From Anseranas semipalmata (taxonomy: Eukaryota > Chordata > Aves > Anseriformes > Anseranatidae), in assembly GCA_013399115.1 (NCBI GenBank), contig VXAA01004291.1:530424-594423 (forward strand): a stretch of DNA of 64,000 nucleotides. Reading direction: 5' to 3'. This document shows, one piece after another, positions 13,534-26,100 of the stretch. The notes below the pieces were generated by a model. It was given only the letters and a program-made list of their open reading frames with translations, had not been told where the DNA came from and did no database searches. Every line of letters starts with the position of its first letter. Position 1 is the stretch's first letter. The translations under genes were made by a program, and so were the position numbers.

Positions 13534-15896
13534 GTGAGTGCACTGTAACTGCATTTCTTACCGGCTTCTGAGTCGCCTCTGATGCTTTCCTTATTACCTG
13601 GTGAGGGAGAGTCGCTTTCATTTCCACTTCCTTTCCTGATAATGAGAATTAAGACAGTAAAAGTCAGAGGCAAAGCATTTGTGATTTTGAAATCTTTGCC
13701 TTTCCCTAAGGAGTCTTGGAGAACTACCGCTCTTGGATCTACTGGGAAAGAATTTCAGGTGCTCAGTTATTTCAAGTGTCAACACCCTTGAAATGAATAG
13801 TAGGTGTTAAGATTTGATTGTTTGTGCTGGAGTGAGAGGAATTCTCCTTGACAGCAGAAAGACTCCTGAGAGGCGAGCGTTGGCGAGGTGGTGCGGGTTT
13901 GGTCACTTTAACCAGGGCGAGTCTCAGTGCTACCAATAGTCTGGGCTACAGGCGGTGTGTCTCAGTGCAGGTTGCATTGCCTGCATTAGAACATTTGTGT
14001 CCCACTGCAGTGGTGTCTCCTGTAGGGTGGAGCTTTGAACACCAGCGGTTTTGAAATCCCAGAAGGGGGAGTTAAACTTCAAAGGGTCCTGCAGAATTGT
14101 AAGGCAGGGCTGTGGTGGCCAGCCCTTCGGTCCTTCAGCAGCTTGCTTGCTGATGATCTCTTCGTGAAACTTATGTCTCCTTCCCTTCAGCTGGACAATA
14201 TCCTACTTAGGATGGTCCATCCTCTCTCTTCCCTTCTCTTGCCCTCTGTGCCAAATGTAGATAAAGGGTAACCCCACTTTCTTCCCCAAAGTGCTTTGTG
14301 AGCTCCCTGTGAACCAAAGAGTGCTTACATTCAAGAATACTTGTATTTCAGTTCTCTCTAAGGAGCAGATGCTCTCCAGACAGGCAGTATAGGGTACGAC
14401 TTTCCATTTTATGCAGCAGTCCAAACTGACTGGTCCAAAGTCAGGTGTTTCCAGGAAAAAGCTGTTACAGTGAGGAGTGGGTTGTGGGACAGCCAGCTGG
14501 ATTACGCAGTGGTCTTGGTTGTCTGGGCTCGGTCCTTTGATGCAAAGATTCTGGCTGCAGTTGAATCAGAAACCATGAAAACTATGTTGAGAACAGTTGT
14601 TGCTAGTGTTAGGCTAATTGCAATTTTCAGAAGATGTGAGAATCGCTACAATGGTGTTGGGAGATCATTTTGCAAGGAGGCAGGGTCACTGTATGGAAAT
14701 ATTGCTTGCAACGAGAGAAGTGTTAGACTGGGATTGACTGTGGCCAGCCAAAGTGTGCGGGTTACTGAGATGTCTGGTTTAGTGCTGATCTTAGTGTTTG
14801 ATAGCATGAAGCCTGCACAGCCCTTCTTCCCCTTTTTGGAAATGTGTTTGGGCTCTTCGTACAAGCCAGGTGTATTTCGTGGGAGTTCTTAACTGCACTT
14901 TGCCACTTAGCCTTCTGTTACATATTGTAGAGCTCCGCTGCTGTTTGAAAACAATACTTTTGCTTCTCTCGGCACATGAATCTCTCTTTAAAAACTTGAT
15001 TTTTTTTTTTTTTTTGTAATATGACTTATTTGAGGAACGAGTGTATCTTTTGAACAATATTAAGGCATAAAGGCTACAGCTTTATCTGATAATTGGGAAA
15101 TGATCCTGTGACTTGGGGAAGGAGCTTGAAGACTTTTCTTCTGTTGCTTTATATTGCCTAGGAAGACTTTTTGCAAAGGTCTGTCTTTCCTTACTCTCTG
15201 CCTTTGTAATTTAGGCAGGTGGCTTTGAGACAGTTAGAGGCTGGCTGGGGAGCTCGGGTTCAAAAAGCTGCTGTGTGAGAACAAATTTAGGAGAGGAATC
15301 TTAGGCAGGATGTGAGTCTACATATCTCTTTCAGAGTTGATTCTGGTGATGGATACACGAGTTTAGTCTAGATATGAATAACCCGTGCTGGCAAACTGTA
15401 TGCTAGTTGTCTTCATTGGTAGTATACCAGTTCTACAGAGATGCTGTACCCAAATCCATTCTTGTGCAACTTCAGTGACTTTCAGAGTCTCTTCCAAATG
15501 TCGTGTAGTCTGATTGCTCCAACTGGAAAGTGAAAAGCTTCCTTGTATAGTTCTTTTGAAGATCCGTAAGCAAAACTGAAAATGGAGCATTTAATCTGAC
15601 ATTAATCTGCCTTCATGGAGACAAAGTAGGTTAAGATTTTAAAATGGGCCAGCTAGCCTTAAAATGATAGTTAATACAACTTTTTTCTAGGAAAAGCAAG
15701 GAGTTAGTGAGGCCCAGTATTAAAAACCTCCAACACGTAATTTCAGATACGTTGACAGTTTTTGCTAAGAAGGTTAGAAAAATGCTTTCATTTTTAACCA
15801 TTTCCTCTCTGTGCTTCATCCCCCATTCAGTGAACATAAGATAGCTGAATTTGAAAGCACTGGCAGAAAATGCAGAACTTTTCTTGCCATTCAACT

Positions 15897-15937
15897 CCCC
15901 CCCCCCCNNNNNNNNNNNNNNNNNCCCCCCCCCCCCC
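15897..15937. repeat. Poly-C tract interrupted by an assembly gap
   Basis: Eleven C bases, 17 N (15908-15924), then 13 C. The true length is unknown. ORFs crossing it on either strand are artefacts. Confidence 0.95.
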
Positions 15938-18900
15938 TTTTCTGTCCACTTAGTTTAATAGCATCTGTATACTTGATATGGTTTCCTGGTAGATTAGTAA
16001 CAACATCTGTTATTTGAAAAATCACGTGTATTTGAGAGAAAACCACTAGAATTTTGATATTTCCAACCTGAGACAAAATTGGTAGAACACATCTGCAGGT
16101 ATGGATTTCTTACCTATGTGTTTTACTTGTCTTGGCTGATATTGTAGAACATGAGGAGAAAACAATGACAGCTGTACAGTAAATTTTTGTTTTACTTTGC
16201 AGGTTTGTTTTAATGTGGAAGTGGATCTCACAGCTTAATGCAAATAAAACAAACAGAGGTGAGTAGATTTTTTTTTCTCAGATTCCTTGGATCTGTTAGC
16301 ACATAACTGCTAAACACTCAGGGAAAAAAAGTCAGTGAAAAAATGAATTGTATTGCAACTTATATCCTGGTTACTGTGATTTATGTGTATGGTGTTATGA
16401 TACCAAAATAGGAACATCCCCCTCCCCCAGTACTTAAAATTATGATGACAATTATGTTTTTTTCTGCAAACTATAATAGTCAAGAAGCTATCATGGCATT
16501 CTGTTAGCTACTGAGAGCCAGAATTATGAGTACTTCAGATGAACTTCATTTTCTGCATATTACCTACCTGGTTTCTAAGTACTGAAAATGTACTTTGCAT
16601 TGTCAAAGCAATGTGTTAATCTTGCACTTATTCTATTAATAAATAACCATGTGGTAAATCTGACCAGCTACCAGAATAGCAATTTTTTTTATAATGAATT
16701 TCTATTTATTTTTTTCCTATCCTGTCCTTAGCTCTTTTGGGAGCTACTTGTAAGACAAAGTATATGAAGATTTACTATAGAATCTGGGTGTCCATTTGCA
16801 ATTGCAAACTGTCAATTTAGGAAAAAATATCTATTACTTTGGCATTTCTTGTCCCCACCCCCATGTTACAATAATTATTTTGAGAGAGAGAATTTAGCTA
16901 AACCAAGATTTTGTTTCTCTTCACATTGCTTCGTGTTCTACTTCAGGAAGACTTTGAACTGTAAAATTAATCTTCCTACTTTAACTTATGTTAAACACAT
17001 TTAAGAAAGAGCAATTTGCTTTAATCTGTTTTAGCTTGATTCTTTCATGAGTATCTTTAGGTGAGGCCTTAAAGTTCAGTAACTTCTCATTAATGTGGAG
17101 ACAGGTCTTGATGGAACTGAGTATGCAGGCTTCCTTTGCAAGTAAGAGCTGGATTCTCAAGTTTTCTGCTCGCTGTTGACTGATAAGTCACCTGGGAATT
17201 TAGCTACTCATGGTGACTTGGTATTTTGAACAAGTGAGAGGGAAGTTCTGTTTGCTCAAATGAGTTTGTTCTTCATTTCTAATCTCTGATTAATATATAG
17301 ACTTAATGCTTAACATAGCTATTAAAAATATAGTATGTGCATTTTAAAATAGACATGACCTGCTTTGTTTGTATTTTCTGCTTTGCTAAGACTGTTAGAG
17401 CTACTGCTGTCAACTGCAAAATGTTGATTTTAACAGAACGCTTTGTGGGGAATTGAAAAGAACTCTTCAGTGTTGTTCCTTTGTATAATGTATAACTGAT
17501 TCAGGACTTAGAATATGAATTGTCTTCTGAACTACGAAGAATTAAAAGTAAGTTATACTGCTGTAGTATGCATATACTTAGGGGTAGCAGAATGTTTTAT
17601 GTCTTTACCTGACTTTGCAGGTTTATAGAACGTGCTGCTTTGAGAAAAGGAATAAATGTAAATCTGCAAAAGGAAATACTTTTCTTTATCTGAGGTTGGG
17701 TTTAAAATAAAAGATTGATTTCACAGTAAGGTTTAGATTGTTCCTTGTGTCTTTTGATGCTTTCAGTACTTAGTTTGCATTCTGTCTCTTTATATGGTAT
17801 CTTGTTGTTGGTTTAAATATGGAAAGTTAGTTGAGAAGTCTGTAACATGTAAGTAACTGATTGAGTTCTTTAAGCATGAAATCTTCTTAATGAAACTCCA
17901 AAGACCTCTCATCTTAATTGTGGTTAGCTGTGTATAATGGAATTAAGCTGGTCTCTGAGGAGAAAGCCTATGTGTATTCTTGCATACACAACAGGAGGAC
18001 AGAAAAATGTGAATACATGGAAACAGTATAATGACATTTGATCCGCATTGTTATTGCTTGGAGATCTTGAGATTCTGGTAGGACTATGAATATGACAACT
18101 GAATAGTCAATAAATCAATGAAAATACCACGCATTATCAGTGAACAAAACAAAGAACAAAACAAAAAACAGTTATCTGGTTATACAAATTAGTGGTGTAC
18201 CATAGATACACTGTATTGCAAAGTGTATTGGAGCTTGGTACTAGTCTAGTCCTGTGACTGGAAAAACGACAGCAGAGCTGAAGAAGCTTCAGAGAATGGC
18301 AGCAAGCACAATGTTGAAAGATTTTATTTTAACGAACAACCTGTACTTACCAACTGCATGTCTTCTGTCTCCACTAATGAGTATAGTGACTGCAGCATCT
18401 TACAGACTTCTAGACAATGAACTTAACTCACACAACTCAGTGCAGATTTGGCCTTTCACGTAAACTTACATCACTTAAAGCAATAGTTGAAAATGTGGTT
18501 TAATGATTCACTCAAACATCTTGTATTCTTTACAAGAAGGCATTTCCTAACGACTACAGGTGTGCTTTCTATACAAGTTTTCTTTATGTGAGTAATGAAT
18601 TCGGAGCTTTTGCTTTGTTAATTGCAAATCATTTGCTTTCCTAATTGCAAATGCAAATAGTAAGATATCCTGACTTCTGGAATTCAAAAAACCTATTGTC
18701 AGTTAAAAATACACAAGTATAAGATACTCTTTACAAAGAGTGAATGTACTTTATTGGGGTAGCTGTGGTCTTTGTTCTTAGGTTTTCCAAGTTCCAGATT
18801 GCATCTTCTGAGCTCCATAAGAGGCACTTCTTCTTTTAAATATGGGCGAAAATTAAGAAAAATAATCTTGGTCTCAGTGTGTTAATAGTATAACGGGCCA

Positions 18901-20236
18901 TGCTTTTATGTAATGGGAAAAGTTACAGAGGGTAGATAATTGTGCTGAATTTCCCTATAATGGTTTGTGGAGTGAGGTCAGGTTTTAAGCATTTGAGACC
19001 TCAGGCAAAACCACACTTGTTTCCAGAAGCTGTCTTGAATGTATTTAATGTTACTTTACCTAAAAGCAGAAAATGTAATAAATGAATAATACCACCATAG
19101 GTGCTGAAGAAGGATAGGTTACATATAGAAGCACAGGGTAAATTTGGGCATGTCTGATTTATTTCTTTGATTCAGGCAGGAATCTTAACACAATTTTCAT
19201 TCTTACACAATTTTACTGTTCAGATTATCTTGGTTACTATGAAGATACGTTTTCTATCATTAAATTACATACAGTAATAACTTAAACAAAATGAAACAAC
19301 AACAAAAACCCAAACAATTATTAGGGGAATGACCTTACATTTCTTATCAGTTGGAAGTATGAGTTCAATGTTACACAGCTGCAGACTCCTAAAAACTCTA
19401 TTTCATACATTTGCAAGTAAGGATGATAACATTCTCCAAGTTGACAGAATTTTTTGGTCTTTAAAAAGGCACAAGACGGTTTTTGGCCTTACTTAGCAAT
19501 GTTGTTTACCATCTCACTAGCTTCTTAACCTTTGATCATTGAAAGAATATAGAGGTTGATTAGAACCAGTTTGCCTGGTTAAGAATCACTAACTGCCATT
19601 CCTTACACTAAAGTTCTAAAGCAAATGAGTAAAAGCAGAGCATTTATTTGAGGAAGTCTTTTTGTAATTGGGAAAGATAGTATGCTTTAGGAGTTAAGAA
19701 TTCTCTACATCAGCAGGAGGTAAAATTCTAGAACTTGTGTTAATATTAAAATACATGCAGCAAATGGTTATCAGCCAAAAAAATAAAGCATGAGAAATTG
19801 TTAGACGTGTCTTGGAACATGCTGGAGAAAAATAATTACTACTTTTTTTCACTGTAATGGGAAATAAAGTTAGAATTTTCCCCAAAGTTGAACAGCGTGT
19901 TGTATTTGAAGATGCATGTCAATAAAATTGGGTTAAATTGTTGTAATGTCTTCTTTAAGAAAGTTGTACTGTAAATCTGTTCTGTGGCATTGTGTTGTTG
20001 TTATACAATGTTCTCATCAGTGATCTTTGGGAGTGACACCTCAGGAATAACTTGTGTAGATAACTAACAATATGAGCTTGATGAATTCAAGAAATATTCC
20101 TGTCAAAATAGTCAAATGAGCATACTTTCTAAAAACCCTTCCCAGTGTGGTTGTGATCTCTACATAGTAACAAATGTGTAAACGTTGGTCAGCTTATTCA
20201 GATAAAAAGCTGGATGTTTCTATGCCAAAAGTTTGA

Positions 20237-20263
20237 TTTTTTTTTTTTTTTTTTTTTTTTTTT
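20237..20263. repeat. Poly-T tract, 27 nt
   Basis: Uninterrupted T run in the intron. Shorter T runs occur at 8533-8547, 10678-10692 and 28337-28353. Confidence 0.95.
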
Positions 20264-20574
20264 GCTTCGGTTACTTTCTCTGAAATTTGAGATTACAGTG
20301 AAAATAAGACTTCTCTGGCCATGTAGTTGTAATCACTGGGGATTTGCACAGAGTTCTGGAAAACAGCTAATTAATTATTAGAGTCATTTTGCTTACGTGT
20401 ATTGGATTTGTAGTGGAAGAAGGTTCTTTACCCACTGCTCATGAAAGGTGTCTGAACAAAAGGACCTAATTGTAGGAAAAACCTTTGTTTTAAATTGAAA
20501 GACAGTTTTGGATTTGACTATGAAAAATCTGTAGTTCTGCTTTGACTGATTAGGTTTAGAATTCTTTTTCTTAG

Positions 20575-20700
20575 TACACCATCAGTCATTTATTTGGCGG
20601 CTGACAGAACATTTTTAGTTCTGTGGGCTCTACATGTGGGGAATAATTAGATTTGCATATGGAATTTCACCACCACTTGGTGGCAGTACTTGGCTTCAAA
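20575..20700. promoter_or_regulatory. Candidate regulatory element: octamer plus CTCF-like site
   Basis: A perfect POU octamer ATTTGCAT is at 20651-20658. A CTCF-like core CCACTTGGTGGCAG is at 20673-20686, differing from the usual CCASYAGRKGGCRS consensus at one position. Both sit in non-repetitive intronic sequence. Regulatory function is inference from motifs alone. Confidence 0.3.
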
Positions 20701-22211
20701 ATGACTTGTTTCTGAACAGATAAACTGGCTTTGATTCTGTAGAATTAGAGTTTAAAGGGGAGTAGTTTTGTTTTAAATTTTCTAAAAGTTAGTGAAGTGT
20801 TTTAGAAATGAAAATCCTTTTTATTTAACCTAATGAAAGGATTTACATTTGTATATCTCCATGGAAGAATCTATCTATAATGTCTAATACGTAATTTAAG
20901 ATAATTTCTTGTGTCAATAGTATTCTCAGAAGATGTGTTGTTTAATGTTCCCCCGTTGAATTATCATAGCATTTACTTCTAGCATTTTACTTTGATTGAA
21001 TAGTGTACTTCAAGGAATTTTAGAACGTAAAATTTGCTTCATAGTAGTGTTCTTCATAATGTCTTTTGCAGGTAAATAGGGGACTGACAAAACTTCTGTT
21101 TTGCCTTCTGAAATTTTCTCTGCATTTTCACTTTTTTTTATTTATTGATATAAATTTTAGGAAAAGATTCCCCATTAGATTTTTCTGTCAACAAAGCTAG
21201 TAAGAGTTTGTGCCCTTACTCTTAGTTGTTGCCTGTCAGTTGTGCTGACTCAGCAGTGTATGTGCTAGACTGTTAAACTTGGTAATGAAATTGTTGATAA
21301 ACTGAAAGAAGGAATGTGGGGGAGTGGAAGAAGGCAGGAGTCATTTAAATTGGCTTTGCTGCTAAGAAAAGCACAATTCCACTGTATAGCAAAGTAATTT
21401 GACAGCGTATGGCTACACATTGAGACTACTTTCTCTTCTCTGCAAGCCAAAATCTTCTGCAGTGACAGCAGGTCTTTCATTTTATTTTTTTTATTATTTT
21501 TTTCCCCTCACAAGTACTGTAGTGGTGGTACTAGAGCCCGCAAGAAAGCATGTACTTTCATAAACATGCTCTCTTTGTGAGATTTCTCACTCACTGTGAC
21601 TGGAGTTACAACAGTGCATTACTGATGGGAATGGGTTTTATGATGAGGAAATACTTTTCTTGTATTGCCTGAAAAGCTGACACTGAGAATCTAGCATCCT
21701 TAGGCCCCTCTGAGGTGTGACATATCAAGAAGGCATCTAGGTAAGTTGCAGCCTAGAAGAGGAATTCATCCTGTGAAAAAGTAATTGTAATAGTTGTGTA
21801 AAGTCCTGAATAGTAGAAATGTTAATAGAAAATGAGGAGGAACTTAGAAAATGCATGTTTATAAATTTGAGAGTAATAATATTGCTTTATTTAGTGAGAG
21901 AACCCCGGAAAGCAGGAACACTGGAAGAGAGGGACATCAAATTACAGTTTTGCTGTGAATATGTTCTGCCTGGCTTGGAATAAAGAAAATGCCCTTTTCC
22001 TATATACCTGATTTTTTTGTAGTTAAGTTTTCTTAAACTGTCGGAACGGTAAATCTGAAGTTAGTGTTTGGAAATTTTATTGATTAAAATACGCTTATAT
22101 TTCTGATATTTTGTAGAAGAAGAAAAAAGTGGATAGTCTGAATGTATGTAGCACTGTAATGAGGAATAAGATAAGTGAGAATCGGGATACTGTGTGAAAA
22201 AGTATACTAAA

Positions 22212-23145
22212 ACAGAATCACAGAATAGTTGAGGTTAGAAGGGACCTCTAGAGGTCTTGTCCAACCCTCCTTCTTAAGCAGGGTCACCTAGAGCAGCTTG
22301 CCCAGGACCGTGTCTGGATGGCTTTTGAATATCTCCAAGGATGGAGACACCATAAGCTCTCTGGGCAACCTCTGCTATTCACCCTCACAGTTTTAATAAA
22401 TAAATACATAAACTTTTTCCTTATTTTCAGATGGAAACTCAGGTGTTTTAGTTTGTGCTTTTTCTATCACTGGACACCACTGAAGAGAGTCCAGTTCTGT
22501 CTTTTTACACCCTCCCTTCAGATGTTTACACAGATGGATGAGATCCCACCCTAAACTTTCTCTTCTCTATGCTAAACAGGCCCAACTCTGTCAGCCTTTC
22601 CGCATATGAGATGCCCCAGTCTCTTAATCAAATCAGTGGCCCTTCAGGGGAGTCCCTCCAGGAGCTCCATGTCCCTCTTGTACTGGGGAGCCCAGAACTG
22701 AACACAGTACTCCAGGTGTGGCCTCACCAATGCCATGTAAAGGGGAAGGATCACCTCCCTCAACATGCTGGCAGCAATCCTCCAAACACAGCCCGGGTCA
22801 CCCTTGGCCTTCTTTGCCACGAGGGCAGAGGTACTTCTCTGCAAAGCTGCTTTCCAGCATGTACTGGTCCATAGAGTTATTCATGGCGCAGAACTTCACA
22901 CTTTGCTTTGTTGAGCTTCAGGAGGTTTCTGTCAGCCCATTTTTCAGCTTGTCGAGGTCTGTCTGAATGGCAGCACAACCCTCTGGTGTATCAGTACCAC
23001 TTCTCACAGTTTGGTATCATGAGCAAACTTGCTTGAGGGTACATCTGCCCCATCACTTACAAAGATGTCAAGCAGGGCTGTGACCCCAGGACACAGCGCT
23101 AGTTACTGGCCACCAACTAGACTTCGTACCACTGATCACAAGCCT
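22212..23145 (-). mobile_element. CR1 LINE fragment, about 930 bp, with relic of ORF2
   Basis: A continuous antisense CR1 copy. The 3'UTR lies at the left (agaatcacagaatagttgag, aagcagggtcacctagagca), followed by the reverse complement of the C-terminal part of ORF2 (gtactccaggtgtggcctca, ctctgaatggcagcacaacc in consensus form). It is the largest transposon relic in the window and lies in a ZNF644 intron. Frameshifts and stops show it is inactive. Confidence 0.93.
22644..22844 (-). pseudogene. Relic of CR1 ORF2 (reverse transcriptase C-terminal region)
   Basis: The minus-strand reading includes the CR1 signature [19 protein letters not shown], found just after the reverse transcriptase domain. 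Only about 66 codons remain open, and neither the catalytic domain nor the endonuclease is present. It is a dead fragment. Confidence 0.85.
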
Positions 23146-26100
23146 AAAAATCTAAAATTTTTGGCATCCTGATTTAAAAAAAAAAAAGAAGTTACCACAA
23201 GAATGTCTAAGCATGGCTTTTACTTTTACTTATAGACTGTAATGAAGAAAGCCTTTTTTTATTGTTTTGTAATGCTAGTAGTTAATAAATTATTTGTTGT
23301 GTCTAGATAAAAGCAATTGTTGGTACTATACTTTAGGCCTAAGAATACAGTTGACTGCATAACACAGGTAATGGTTGTGGAAGAGATGAAAAGTGTTCTC
23401 TTAAACTAAAGAGTAAAAAGGTGTGAGCATGTGAGATTGGTGTGAAGGAAAAGGATTTATCTATGCTTGTAAAAGTACGTAGGGGAACAGTTTTCTGGAG
23501 AAATAGTGTGTATTATCACAGAGCATTAAGTCTGTGTTTTTCAAACTTCTGTTTGTGTTACTGGAATGGTGTTAATCATTACCATGTCTGTATGCATCTT
23601 GGAAAATTCAATAATTTGATTGTAGTTCTCATTTTTAGTAGAAACTACTGGCAATGCCACTTCAAACTTACTCGTACTACTGAAAATACAAGTTGGACAA
23701 AGCTGCAGAACGCGGAGACTTAAGTACTTGGCCATCCTTTATGGATGGGGCTGTCAAGTGCTGTGGGGAGTTACAGAAGGCTATGGAGTTTCCACTCAAG
23801 GTGCAACTCTTCCTAAGTTACCAGATTCAAAGTTTTGGTTTTGTGCTCGCTGGGTGTTTTTTAGAAATACTGAACTCATTTTGAAAAGTCTCTGCCGATT
23901 AGATCATCTTAAACTGCTGCGTGAGCGCTTCCAACTAGAAGAATATTTTTGAAAGTCATACATCTGATTCTTTTGACACTTAAATTGTATTGTCATTTAC
24001 TTTATTGATTTCAGTATTGGATTTTAGCATGATGCACCCCATTGAGACAAAATGGTTTATTTTCCCAAGCAAATCAATATTTGAGAAATAAGAATAAGAA
24101 TGGTTGGTGGCAGTAATGATATTCTCTTCTGTGATTTCTGAGTTTTAAGACGGTAGTGCTTCAGTTGTGAACTGTTGCCTTGCAGACATGAAGTGTTAAA
24201 ATATTACTCTTACACGTTCTAGACCAGAAATCAAGTTTCTAAAATTTTGACATTTTTAAAGAAACGTTTTTTCTAACTACCTTACAGACAGTTTTTGAAG
24301 AAGTTGTTTCATTAGTAACAAAAGTTCAGTTAAGTCAACTTTCTGAAAATTTATGTGCTTCAGGTTTGACATTCCTGAGTATAATCTCAATGAAAAGACA
24401 GACTTTTTTTGTAGGTTGACAGATTAGTGGAATACCATCCTACTTTTCCTGGAAGATCTAAACTTGATAGTTTTTCATCATGAAGAAACTTCTTTTGACT
24501 TGGTTGCACTTTACTTCTTAAAAATTTTAATGTCTTTCTGTTGCTTAGGGAATTCTGAATCCTAAAAACTAGTAAAAAAAAATTACTCCTAAGAAACTAA
24601 TTTTTCCTTTCCTCTTATTCTGTATCACAATTGTTTTGGGTTTTTTGAAATACAGGTAAAATCTTATAATTCCATGTTTTTCAACTGATATCTCGAAGCA
24701 ATATTTTTATTTGACATTAATGTCAGCCTTTCACTAAGGTTGGTTGCATGTGTTGTAGAGTAGAAATAGCTTAGAAATCTAAGGCATCATGAGATAGTTG
24801 AATTGGCTCTAAATTGAGTCAGTATTTAAAAAGTAGACCCAGAAAAGTATGTTTGAGATCAGTGTAAACTCTTTAGTCAACCAGAGATGTAAATGGTACT
24901 TGCACTATCAAGACTTCCAGTGTTACAGTAGGAATTAGAATTAACACTTCTGTCTCAAATCAGGTAGATTTCCACACAGTAGCAGTTTGAGTTTGACTCA
25001 CAGGCTGTGCAGGACACCATTTGTGGTAAAGCTGCCTAGCTATTAAAAGCTGATGGAGAATTTTCCATTCCTGAGCAATGACAGTTGCATCTTTTTTTCC
25101 AATTGTGTTGATCTTCTGCAAGCTCCTGGAGAAGAGTCTTGTGTGATTACTCCTGTATAATTGTAAGCTTCTCTTTGGTCAACCTTTTCCACAGAAATAT
25201 GACAACTTGGTGATTTTTTCCCATTTTGGTTTACTTAATTTCTTATTGCTACCTTTTTAAGGAATTAGGAGCAATCTGTACAGTTTTAAAATAAAAAAAA
25301 AATTACTTGCACAACAGGTTGTAGTATTGTGGTTACTGTGGATGGCAATAACTTTTGTATTCTTAGTGTTGCATCGGTGTATTTTCTTGCTGCTTTGAAA
25401 ATCACTCTTAATATGGGAGTCTGATTAGCCATGAGAGCTTTACGATGTTTGTGTTTTCACGTAAACATCAGAATTTAAGATGTTTAGTTTTCAGTGGAAT
25501 TCCTCAGACTGTAGTTACATTAATAACCATATGCTTGCATGTAGAATAGGTGGGCAGTATTCATAGTGTTGTGCTGTGCATACTAAACAAGCTGTTTGTT
25601 CACTGGAGAAGTAAAAAAGTTCCAGAAATGTTCAGATGAGTTTGTAGGTTTCAAAGCTAAGTAAGGCAATCTGAGAATACTCTGCTGTGGAGAATGGAGT
25701 GTATTTTCAACTTAATTTGCAAACAAGCTGGAGGAAGGAAAGGTGAGTCACTGACTTGTCCTTTGGTTGTCAGGCTTTGTAGTTCTATTTCCATCTAAGG
25801 GGTGGATCAGGATAGCTTTTAAGGAAAGATAAAGAGGAAAACTAGTAATCAGTAGTTTTTCTAATTATTAAAATACCATAATTTTATTGGCTTTGGGTAT
25901 TCATATTGCTAGATAACACCCAAAACTCAGTAGGTATGAAGTGTATGCATTATTATATGGAAGAGGCAAAAGTATTGTCCAGATATCCTCTAAATAAGAT
26001 CATAGCAACACGGAACAGCTTGGGTTGGAAGGGACCTTAAAGACCATCTGGTTCCAACCCCTGGCCGTGGGCAGGGATGCCACCCACTGGATCAGGTTGC

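Larger units (their letters stand above)
7224..22211. other. Intronic DNA, mostly featureless
   Basis: Unique AT-rich sequence with homopolymer runs, one gap, the candidate exon and CpG cluster at 13.4-14.0 kb and the octamer/CTCF-like site at 20.65 kb. Scattered ORFs up to 189 codons (13058-13627, minus) match no family I know. Confidence 0.6.

Noticed and set aside
14470..14892. 140-codon plus-strand ORF
   Set aside because: No recognisable domain, no splice or promoter context and ordinary intronic composition; best explained by chance.
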